A stretch of DNA of 36,258 nt from Lingula anatina (taxonomy: Eukaryota > Brachiopoda > Lingulata > Lingulida > Lingulidae): positions 21,782 to 58,039 of the forward strand of contig NW_019776165.1 in NCBI RefSeq assembly GCF_001039355.2, read 5' to 3'. How positions within the stretch are numbered: the first letter of the stretch is position 1; each line of letters starts with the position of its first letter. The position numbers were made by a program, and so were the translations under genes. Shown in pieces: positions 18,301 through 25,269 of the stretch. A model generated the notes under the pieces. That model was not told the DNA's origin and did no database searches. It saw only the letters and a list, made by a program, of their open reading frames with translations.

Positions 18301-20901
18301 GCTCAAAATCTAATTTCCTAAAAATAAGAGGAGATCTCGCACGTAAACTAAATGGAATATTAACAGCTTCCTCTGACATTTAGTACTCCTGCTCAGATAT
18401 TGGATGTTTACTAGAAGGGACTTCAGCCAAGTGAATGAATCATAGTTCGAAACCGTACCAAATGGCACCGTTCGCCCTCTAAAACGCCAACATTTTTCGA
18501 TGGGCCCCGAACCCCACCTCGGAGGGGAGGTGGGGGGTGGGATCGGCTTCGCATTGCGGCCTGTCATATTTTAAAACCGGACTCCCCTTCAAATAATCCT
18601 AGATCCGCCCCCGTATAAGAACCGAAACGATCTATAAACGATCTATAAAACGATCTATAAATCGTCGTTGGTATAAGTCTGTCAGATTTTAGTCACACCC
18701 GGCCCTCACATGGAAGTACTGAGGCTGGTGCATTTCACTCGTACTGGTGAAAAATGATAAATTTAAAAAGAGCTCTTGAAAGATTTCGGAAATAGGTATA
18801 TGTATCGTAATTTTCTCAGTGTATTTTGGTAGGTTTTATTATGTGCTATTAAGGAGTTGCACATTGGCATTGTAATTGCCCAACATAGGTCTTATACTTT
18901 TTCTTTTTACAGTCCTATCAGTAACGTAATAACAATGAGTTTCCTGCACATGCAGGAAGCATTCCCTACTTGAATTGTGCGTCCTTAATCAACTGTTCGA
19001 AGTTGAAGCTGACAAGTTTACTGTAGAGCATGGGTATAAAGTTATAAATTCTGGGAAGATACATGTACATTCTATACAAGCGTCCATGTATCAAACACAT
19101 TTTAATATAGGATGCAAAACCAATTAATTAGACGAGTGAGAACACATTTTCATTCTATCTTTAGATCTACCTAAAGCTGCTCAACAGGTGTTTAATCTTC
19201 GTCACTGGAACTGGTACAACCTAAACTTCACAGGTCTGGGAGAAATCAAGGTATGTCAATATATCAATTATATGATTAACTTTCTTTCTTTCTATTTCTC
19301 TGCATTCCTTTCTATCCCCCTCTTTTTCATTCCTGCTAATACAGTTATAAATTCTGTCGAAAATTGGTATTTGTTTTATTCATGTTCCATTTATATTAAA
19401 AAAGATCAAAAAACCCCCATACGCTCATTCAAATCCTTACATAGGCATACCATTTCATGTGTTGGATAAAAAAGTTTTAATACTGATGCGTCTATGAGGA
19501 TCTACTTTAAAGATGTTATATGTAATATTTAAAGTACACCTTCATAGATGCATCAGTATTGTATCTTATTTTAAGATCTATACGGTGATTTGACATTAAT
19601 CTTCAATGTGTTGGATAAAAAACTATTATAATCATTATTAATATACTAGTATGTGTAATAAAACTTTAACGTGTTTATATCAATTTCAGAGCATGATCTA
19701 CCCCAAGATGTCCTTCGACAGTGGCCTGAGGGTCAGTATGACAGCCACAGTGATGACCAGTCAGTACGTATAGTATGACTCTCTTACATATTAGAGACCG
19801 TTCACAATGAATTATATCGACCTAGGTTATCTCCCAAAGTCTGTTATAAGAAGCAAAACGGTGTTCATTATGCTCCATAAAAACTTTAAAGTATGTCCAA
19901 ATTTTGTACCGATTACCATTGTTAATATCAAGGTAAAATGATCGTGTACACATCATATATGGTTATATGCACATCGTTTAGTTCTTTAGGCAGCGATTAT
20001 AATTTTAATCTCCCAAAAAGATACATACGTTATTGCCACCAGTCATTCAAAGCAAGTCCCTGTTTTTTTTTTCTAAAAAGATTTTTTGTAATACTCTCTT
20101 ATGTATAGCCATCTATGGAGGTCACGTGGTCCGACGACAAGCATATCACCTCTTTTTTTAGGAGAAGGGGTTTTTGTACGATGTGGCAGTTCCGGTTTGG
20201 CGGGAACGGTTGCCCTGTATCGACACACGTGGTGAAGGGCCTTCGCTACACGGATTCGGTCCAAACAACAACACAGCATCTGTTCCCCATAACAGGTATA
20301 AAGTACCCTCAAAAGCAGTTCATCTCGATCGATTCCTGTCATTATTGTCATTGTTATTCTTATGTCTTTTAATTTTATTATTTCCGCAATCCTTTATATA
20401 CAGGGTGGTCTATAAAAACGACCTATTTTACTGTCCATCTCAGTTCAAAATAGGTCGTTTTTCATGGACCATCTTGTAAAGTTACTAACACACTGGTAAG
20501 TGTGTACATGTACAATAATAAAAATAAGTGCTTGGATATGCTCAATACATGTATGCTGATATAAAAGTATGAGTCGCATGAAAGAACCTTATGATAAAAT
20601 GACCGTGGTTAAAGGTTAGTGGTGATCAAATTGATTTCGATTTAATTTGAAAAAAAAATCTTAATAACGTTGTCTTACTTGGCATTATGCCAGCATACAC
20701 TCAACTGCCACCTATCGTCATTTTGAAACAACACATGACGTAATTCTTATTATTCCAGTGAGCGGTATTTGTACGGGTCTTCCCGCAGGGAACCTGGTAC
20801 TCAGCATACATACCTCTTCATGCTGGGGGTCTCCGGTGGATGCCGTCACTGGCTGGCAGACAAGTTTCTTCGTTTCTGCTGAAGAGGTCGTCCTGCCTTA
20901 A
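12237..20901 (+). CDS. CTHRC1-like: Secreted-type protein with three tandem CTHRC1 C-terminal domains (ten exons seen; 5' end not fixed)
   Basis: Exons: 12237-12303, 13758-13953, 14363-14518, 15032-15117, 17255-17462, 17771-17935, 19165-19250, 19690-19763, 20162-20295, 20759-20901. All junctions are GT-AG and join into one open frame of 437 residues plus stop. Each domain shows CTHRC1 hallmarks: an LRVRW-type strand, a RFYFTFNG..C block (QFRFGGNGC in domain 3), an EGLC/EGIC/SGIC block and a closing AEEV or VEEV strand. Vertebrate CTHRC1 is an extracellular protein with a signal peptide, a short collagen stretch and one such domain; here there are three and no Gly-X-Y run is seen. N-glycosylation sequons occur in domain 1 (NAS) and domain 3 (NFT). 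No signal peptide is in these exons, so a leader exon is missing; 3008-3133 is the best candidate. The domain assignment is strong, the cellular role unknown. Confidence 0.85.
12311..12616. mobile_element. Foldback MITE, family M5a, in intron
   Basis: The ends TAAGGGACCATTCAGAATG and ATCTGAATGGTCCCTAA are inverted. Long inner arms pair ACATGAAAGGAAGACCGC and CTCTCACACGCCTCCC with their complements at 12482-12555. It starts only a few bases after the donor of the preceding exon. Confidence 0.85.
12675..13021. mobile_element. MITE family M1, reverse orientation, in intron
   Basis: The ends TTAAAGGGATAATAACTCTT and GAAGAGTTATTATCCCTTTA are inverted repeats. The central TATAATCTCTTAAGAGATTA palindrome and an AAAACAGGGACTA stretch match the M1 element at 5602 in reverse orientation. 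Confidence 0.85.
13191..13475. mobile_element. Foldback MITE, family M5b, in intron
   Basis: Long, nearly perfect arms start GATTGCATTCACAACGAGTT and end AACTCGTTGTGAATGCGATC. The inner arm (ACATGAAAGAAAAACCGCC, GTCTCTCCGCCTCTCACACG) is clearly related to the element at 12311, but the outer ends differ completely. Confidence 0.85.
13758..13953 (+). CDS. CTHRC1-like gene, domain 1 second exon
   Basis: Acceptor TTACAG, donor GTGAGT; 65 codons plus one base, phase 0 to 1. It carries SINYMKKNASTALRVRWSGS and SRFYFTFNGAPC, matching the CTHRC1 LRV strand and YFTFNGAEC block. Domains 2 and 3 have a Cys just before this block (PGC, GFC); here it is absent (NYGS). Confidence 0.9.
14036..14074. repeat. 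(GATAT)n microsatellite in intron
   Basis: A pentanucleotide TGATA repeat of about eight units, with one variant, lies 80 bp after the donor at 13954. Confidence 0.9.
14363..14518 (+). CDS. CTHRC1-like gene, domain 1 third exon
   Basis: Acceptor TTTTTTGCAG, donor GTAGTA; phase 1 to 1, 51 whole codons. EGLCNNIPAGPIQIGFNVGT matches the CTHRC1 VEGLCEGIGAG...WVGTC region, and TAEEVDLGE matches its terminal IIIEEL strand. The Cys found after the NVG or THS position in domains 2 and 3 is missing here. Confidence 0.9.
14545..14715. repeat. Degenerate (GGCAT)n repeat in intron
   Basis: GGCAT, GACAT and related pentamers run for about 170 bp. The open frame on the opposite strand here is a product of the repeat. 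Confidence 0.9.
14972..14996. repeat. (TG)n microsatellite just upstream of an exon
   Basis: About a dozen TG units end 36 bp before the exon at 15032, close to its acceptor region. Confidence 0.9.
15032..15117 (+). CDS. CTHRC1-like gene, domain 2 first exon
   Basis: Acceptor TTCTTTTAG, donor GTATGT; phase 1 to 0, 28 whole codons including VFNVKQHTFATADTASGIYS. It is exactly the same length (86 nt) and phase as the domain 3 first exon at 19165, with the VFN start shared. Confidence 0.85.
15769..16011 (+). CDS. Hypothetical 80-residue ORF inside intronic transposon
   Basis: It starts MADAPSCSAAEKA and ends DGANAFFHLITRQ before TGA. The composition is hydrophilic and charged, with no membrane segment or known motif that I recognise. 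The frame continues upstream of this ATG without another ATG. It may be the N-terminal remnant of the element's own protein or a captured host exon; chance is also possible. Confidence 0.25.
   Translation: MADAPSCSAAEKATALSAPKEDQDIRISNQKIFELFAKPKDIDKTSAIQEYRVYFIYQTKNEITYDIDGANAFFHLITRQ
16359..16402. promoter_or_regulatory. Paired X-box-like motifs in intronic element
   Basis: GTTACCATAGCAAC at 16359-16372 fits the RFX consensus fully. ATTTCCATAGCAAC about 30 bp further is a partial match. They lie inside the TIR element, so they may be transposon sequence without host function. Confidence 0.25.
17255..17462 (+). CDS. CTHRC1-like gene, domain 2 second exon
   Basis: Acceptor ATCTCCCAG, donor GTAGGC; phase 0 to 1, 69 codons plus one base. 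It encodes VFSYTKLAPDTSLRVRWFGA, then CLRFYFTFNGEECKAPTPID, a close match to the CTHRC1 ALRV strand, the YFTFNGAEC block and the following PLPIE. Confidence 0.92.
17771..17935 (+). CDS. CTHRC1-like gene, domain 2 third exon
   Basis: Acceptor TTTTTTAAG, donor GTAGGG; phase 1 to 1, 54 whole codons. EGICQNLGQGDYAVALNVGQ-C and NDVSRIIVEEVRLG match the CTHRC1 VEGLC...VGTC and SVSRIIIEEL segments. This is the domain most like the vertebrate form. Confidence 0.92.
18030..18177. mobile_element. Short non-autonomous transposon with CAGTGGCGGAT ends, family M6
   Basis: It begins CAGTGGCGGATTTGGAGG and ends CCTAGATCCGCCCCTG. No clear target duplication is visible at this copy. Related copies are at 23493 and 29588. 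Confidence 0.7.
18480..18614. mobile_element. Truncated M6-related element
   Basis: It shares GGGCCCCGAACCCCACC, CTTCAAATAATCCTAGATCC and the GCCCC end with the element at 18030, but no left terminus is found. Confidence 0.55.
19165..19250 (+). CDS. CTHRC1-like gene, domain 3 first exon
   Basis: Acceptor TATCTTTAG, donor GTATGT; phase 1 to 0. LPKAAQQVFNLRHWNWYNLN followed by FTGLGEIK resembles the CTHRC1 segment with Trp, LNYG and GKI. It carries an NFT sequon. Confidence 0.88.
19479..19560. repeat. 33-bp-arm hairpin in intron
   Basis: AATACTGATGCGTCTATGAG at the left pairs with CTTCATAGATGCATCAGTAT at the right, and TACTTTAAA with TTTAAAGTA. It is noncoding and probably a small foldback element; GTGTTGGATAAAAAA occurs on each side (about 19459 and 19608). 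Confidence 0.75.
19690..19763 (+). CDS. CTHRC1-like gene, domain 3 second exon (5' part)
   Basis: Acceptor TTTCAG, donor GTACGT; phase 0 to 2, 24 codons plus two bases: SMIYPKMSFDSGLRVSMTAT-VMTS. This aligns with SINYMKKNASTALRVRWSGS of domain 1. In domains 1 and 2 the exon continues unbroken; here an intron splits it. Confidence 0.88.
20051..20150. mobile_element. Central fragment of an M1 MITE, abutting an exon
   Basis: AAGTCCCTGTTTTTTTTTTC, CTAAAAAGATTTTTTG, GTATAGCCATCTATGGAGGT and GACAAGC match, in order, the reverse complement of 12800-12915 in the full M1 copy. It ends about 12 bp before the splice acceptor at 20160-20161, so it may supply branch-point sequence. Confidence 0.8.
20162..20295 (+). 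CDS. CTHRC1-like gene, domain 3 second exon (3' part)
   Basis: Acceptor CTCTTTTTTTAG, donor GTATAA; phase 2 to 1, 44 whole codons. RRGFCTMWQFRFGGNGCPVS matches the Cys plus RWYFTFNGAEC block; the rest runs to QHLFPIT. This frame was chosen over the other open frame because it alone fits both junction phases and the domain alignment. Confidence 0.85.
20399..20478. mobile_element. 80-bp foldback element in last intron
   Basis: CAGGGTGGTCTATAAAAACG and ACCTATTTT pair with AAAATAGGT and CGTTTTTCATGGACCATCTT around a roughly 15-bp loop. The outer CAGGGTG next to TATA is typical of a short Tc1/mariner-type end; the family is not proven. Confidence 0.65.
20759..20901 (+). CDS. CTHRC1-like gene, domain 3 last exon
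   Basis: Acceptor TTATTCCAG; phase 1 in, 46 whole codons then TAA. SGICTGLPAGNLVLSIHTSS-CWGS and VSAEEVVLP match the CTHRC1 GLC...TC region and terminal strand. The protein ends just after the last domain strand, as in CTHRC1 itself. Confidence 0.9.
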
Positions 20902-21413
20902 GGTACTTTGTTGTGCGAGGATTTTTACCCTCCCCAATTAAAATAATGCAGATATAAGTTTTATCATATTATGAGGTGATGCCGTCACATAAAGCTACAC
21001 CAGGTTAAACTAATGGATAATTGTGAAGCTAATTTGAAGCTACTTATAAAAAGATCAAAATTTCAAAAAGATTATCGTTAGATACGAAAAGGCGATAAGT
21101 TGATTAAGATAATCATCAGATGATGGCAAAAACTTGATTTATGTAGATTATCAGTAGATCCTCAAAGTTCATATTTGAAATACTTACGAAAAGAAGATAG
21201 GTTTATGAAGTTTATAGAGACATACGGAAATATTTAAAAATTCAATGTTATTGTTAGATATGAAATATAACCCTGAAATTATAGTGCTTACGAAAAAGAT
21301 TTGATTCATTTATCCAACCTAATTAGCATGTTATACGGATTTTCTTTTTTATTTTTTGTGTTAAATGGTTCTTATAACTGTATGTCACCATAGCGTGTGG
21401 TAAATAGTATAGA

Positions 21414-21419
21414 AATAAA
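21414..21419 (+). terminator. Putative polyadenylation signal AATAAA
   Basis: It is the first canonical AATAAA I noted after the stop at 20901, about 510 bp downstream, near the start of a foldback element. The 3' end has not been confirmed. Confidence 0.45.
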
Positions 21420-21446
21420 GACAACTCAATACTTGAGGCTATAATG

Positions 21447-21597
21447 GGCCCTTTGCAACTAGATCACTAGATGTTGCATTCTTTTGTTTACTGGAGAGCT
21501 TACCCGTCTCCAGTAAACAAAAGAATGCTGGAGAGCATTTAAACTCTTCGGTTAACAAAAACAGTCAACATCTAGTTATGTATTTGCAAAAGGCCCA
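21447..21597. mobile_element. Foldback MITE at duplication boundary
   Basis: A perfect 22-bp stem, GCATTCTTTTGTTTACTGGA-GA (21476-21497) with its complement (21507-21528), lies inside wider arms GGGCCCTTTGCAACTA...CTAGATGTTG and CAACATCTAG...TTGCAAAAGGCCC. Only its right half is present in the second tandem unit at 25270. Confidence 0.85.
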
Positions 21598-24500
21598 TCC
21601 GTATCTGATTGTCATTAAGTGGGTTTTATTGCACATTAAGAAAATTGTCACACTTTATGTGTATTAACCAACACCTTGATTGCCTTTTCTAGAGTGATAC
21701 AGACGTCCCGCTTTAATGGGTCATATCGAAACTGTGTGGAAACCCGCAATATCAAAATTGTTTGTTAACTGTTTTGGTTAACTGGTAACGTTTTCCGAGT
21801 TTATAACTTATTTTAATATTTGCATCTCTGCAGTACATGTCGTCTCCATGGACATTTTTATTGTAGCAATATAGGCATTATATTTGTTATATGTCACAAT
21901 TGAGCGGATGCTGTTTTGGTTGCTCTTTCACTTATTGCAAATGAAATGGTACTACTACTACTACTACTACTTCTACTACAGTATGGTCTTAGTTGAATGG
22001 CCATATAAACGTGATTTACATGACGTGAATAACAGTGATTATTTTTGTCGTAAAATGTTGTAAAATGTCGTAAGCATGTGCAAAGAAAAAGATAAGTTGA
22101 ACCACTTATTGCCAAAAGTGAAAGAACATGCATTCACATGACCTAAGGCAATCTCAGCTTTTTTACTTTCCAAAACCAAGACCTGCTAAGCCTGCAAAGA
22201 TTTTAATTCAATTGGAGTTGATAAATTTTAATACAGTCGTATTTAATTACTTAAAAGAGGTTGATTGATTTAATATTTTAATCATTAGTGAAAAATGTCA
22301 TAATAAGTTTTATCTATTTTTAACACTCATCTATAGTGCATGTAAAATCTAAATTTAAGTTTCAATATTAATAGTACTACTACTGCTACTACTAATAAAT
22401 TTATAATTATTGTTATTATTAATTGTAAGAGACGAAAACAAGGTTCACAGAGATTGCCTAATAACGAAATATGGAATACATGTAGCTGATTGACAAATAA
22501 GAATGAAATATTCTTATGATGAACTAAAAGATGATGTAAAGAAAATCTATAAACAATATGGATAGATAAAGGATGGATTACATCGTGTGTGAGTATGTAC
22601 AGAAAGTCTGTGAATAAATGTTTGAATTGATATCCTACATCGTTGTCGTTGTTACTACTGTACGTATGTCACTATTCCATTCCTGTTTTCAATTTGATCA
22701 TGATATTGTCAAAGGGATAAACCCAAATGAACTTTTTCGTTTCCTGGATAAGATAATTTGAATTGATTTTAAATAAATCAGTAAATGTTCTGATACAGCT
22801 AGGAACCGATCATTATTTAAGCCTGATCCCAGCCCCAGTCCCCCTCCCCAAAAATCGAGACCCCCTAATGGCATTCAATTTTTGGGGAGCCTCCTTTGAA
22901 TATTCACCCCCCTCCTGTAATAAAAAACGAACTCTGGAATTTTTTTCACTATAGCATAAAAATTATGTCACAAACACTCCACTCGTGGGGGAAAATTTAC
23001 GTACAAATTGAATGATTTTACAAAAAAATCGACTGTAAACATTGTTGAATTTACTCTTAAATGTAGATACTCTATGTTAAGGCAGGGTTGAAGTGTAGTT
23101 AAAAATAATACAGAATTTATTCTATTCATTCTTATGAAAGAAAACTACTGGTAGAAACATAAAAAAAGATGTAATGAAATTTAATCAGACAATACTGGTT
23201 GATATTTTTACACACACTTACTCTAGTGAGATTTGATTATATAAATCATAACAGATGTACGAAAACAGACCAATGCCAAATATCCCAAACCATATATGTA
23301 AAGATGGATGGCTAAAATGCAACAAGAGATTGTGAACAGTGGAAAACAATTTCTTCTTTAAGACAGTCCACTCGGAGGTTGAGGTACAATTGCTGAATTT
23401 CTTCCCGAATGTGGTACGAATGTTGAAAATTCTTCATTCCGGCTGGTTCCGATAGAATCCTTTTAATTCTGAATAAGTGTGACGGGGCCTTTCAGGGGCG
23501 GATCCAGAGTTATTTTCTGAGTTTCCCAAATTATCCTTGTTGATTCATCCTCCCTTTTTGGCCGTCTTCCGACAGAAAAAAATAGATACCCGTCAATGTA
23601 AAATTAAAAATCTGACCGTCTTCTGGAAGACCGAGAAGACGCCCTAAATCCGCCCCTGCCTTTAGCAAGAGCCCTTGCAGAATTGGAGTGTCTTACAAAG
23701 TCCGGTGTGCCTATTGGAATGCTCCCCTACGGTGTATAACAGCTAGCTGCATGCTCCGTCGACCTGTCTGCCTGTTTTTCATGTTTTTCATGCCTTTTTT
23801 TACATTGGGCAGTGCGTTTTTCTATCTCTCTGGTTCTGTGATCCTTATAAATTCGGGTAATTGGCCATGTTAAGTACAGCCGTTCAATATAGTATTAGCC
23901 AGGCCAATAAGCAGTCAATCTCTCAATCTGATGCAAAACAGAAAATTATACAGCCCTTAATGTAAACGAGGGCTATGGTCTCCCACCACGAGGTCTAGTT
24001 TTACTTTCATGGATATGGCTTTGGTATGCATATACAGATAGGTCGCGGGAGCCAACAATCTCAAAGGAGCTGGGGGTCTGCAAATGTGGTCTCCTTTACT
24101 CCCTTAATTGATCTAGCTTGAGGAATAACACACAACCCAAATCAAGCCTTGGTTCAGAGTGGAACTTTTCCATCCAAAACGGCAATTATTTCAATTACCA
24201 CTGCTTAGCTGCCTGACAGGGTTTGGTTTCCTGCATGATACAGGTTTATGGTGAAGGGGGTGAGAAATGGGGACAATGGTTTTTCTATGGATTTTTTTCA
24301 ATATAATTTACTTCTCTGCTTTACATGGACTTTGAATTTCTAAGGTCTTATTTATTTGCCAGTTTACTTTTTCATTTCAAAAGTTCAACTCTTTCTTTTT
24401 TCACCAATCTGCACATCATTCCCATTAATTCCATTTTTTAAAACAAATTAATGTTTTCAAGCTTTCATGCTCCCAGTAATGATTGTTGAATTGTAGATGT

Positions 24501-25010
24501 GAACAGACACTCCATCATCAGAACAGCCACAGTAAGTGATGGCTGAGGAAAATACGATAATTGGTATCATTGGTGATAGCTGTGAGAGACGATGACAGTC
24601 CTGCTATCTAAATCGACCGCGAAGGCTTGGGGACGTTAGGGGCTTTCCATAGCTCAGTGGTTCGAGACATACAGCTATAAGCCCCATGAAACCCTTCTGA
24701 TTACTACTTTTTTTGTTAACTACGTTAATGTTTTTGATCTGAAAACAGCCTTATCGATTTCATTTTTACTTCATTTGTGTTTTAATGATGACTATTGAAT
24801 TATATATGGGGACAAACTCTTCAGCATGAAGGCGGCTCAATAACTGATTATAAGATATGGTAATGAGTATCAACGGTTATAATTCCATAAATGATGGCAC
24901 TCCCTTCTAAATCGACTGTGATAGCTAAGGGAAGTTAAGTGCTTTCAACAGTTCAGTCGTGCGAGGCTAGGTGCTTAGACCCAAGATACACTGGTGTGTA
25001 GTACCAAACA
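21541..25010 (+). repeat. Tandem duplication unit 1, noncoding
   Basis: Colinear with 25270-29160, with scattered substitutions and indels. It includes (TAC)n at about 21950-21978. No gene is supported: short open frames on either strand differ or shift between the two units. The segment 24480-24980 contains two diverged tandem blocks, each with CTAAATCGAC and GCTTTC words. The unit differs from unit 2 by an inserted M6 element at 23493 and by lacking most of the element at 27075. Confidence 0.92.
23493..23658. mobile_element. M6 transposon insertion with 5-bp target duplication
   Basis: CAGGGGCGGATCCAGAG and AAATCCGCCCCTG bound it, and CCTTT flanks both sides. The equivalent site in unit 2 (27745-27752) lacks the element, which defines the insertion. 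Confidence 0.9.
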
Positions 25011-25268
25011 CAATTTGTTTGGAGGGTTATCCATTTCCCAGGATATCCACGCATTCTCATTGATGTTATGATCTAAGGATTTAGTTTGCCATCGGGGAGT
25101 TTGGATCTGATTAGCATTTAACCAGTCTACTATTGTATTGACTCTACGTAGAATAGAATTATCATGTTGAAACATAACTGGGTGGTCATGTTCACCTAAC
25201 ATATTCTCTACAGAATTCCTTAAGTTCTTTCCAGAACTTACATGTAATGCTCTACGTTCAGGTTCCTG
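25011..25268 (-). pseudogene. Tc1/mariner transposase C-terminal relic
   Basis: The minus strand reads MFQHDNSILRRVNTIVDWLN, then RWQTKSLDHNINENAW. These resemble the Tc1-family FQxDNxPxH...WLxxxxI...WPxxSPDLNPIENxW region, which holds part of the catalytic DDE triad. The Pro, His and Asp-Leu-Asn-Pro positions are altered (KSLDHNINENAW), so it is degraded. The frame runs open to the N at 25269, where the element is cut, and similarity stops near 25011, where unit 1 homology ends. Confidence 0.75.
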
Positions 25269-25269
25269 N
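25269..25269. other. Single N, assembly ambiguity at duplication junction
   Basis: The only N I noticed in the window lies immediately before the start of tandem unit 2 and immediately after the transposase relic. It may mark a contig join of unknown size. Confidence 0.95.

Larger units (their letters stand above)
17936..19164. other. Intron between domains 2 and 3
   Basis: It holds two transposon-like segments with GATCCGCCCC ends (listed separately) and an array of ACGATCTATAAA words at about 18630-18660. No further exon is seen. Confidence 0.6.

Noticed and set aside
20174-20479. Alternative reading frame through the exon at 20162 (YDVAVPVWRERLPC...)
   Set aside because: It does not match the phases required by the neighbouring exons and lacks the CTHRC1 block, which appears only in the other frame.
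21894-22133. 79-codon minus-strand frame, with a similar frame at 25631-25861
   Set aside because: Present in both tandem units but includes the (TAC)n microsatellite as poly-Ser, and its C-terminal end shifts frame between units; no splice or family support.
24640-24690. tRNA-like words TAGCTCAGTGG and GGTTCGAGAC
   Set aside because: They resemble tRNA A and B boxes but overlap each other instead of being about 40 bp apart, no cloverleaf forms, and the unit 2 copy is degraded. At most a tRNA-derived SINE scrap.
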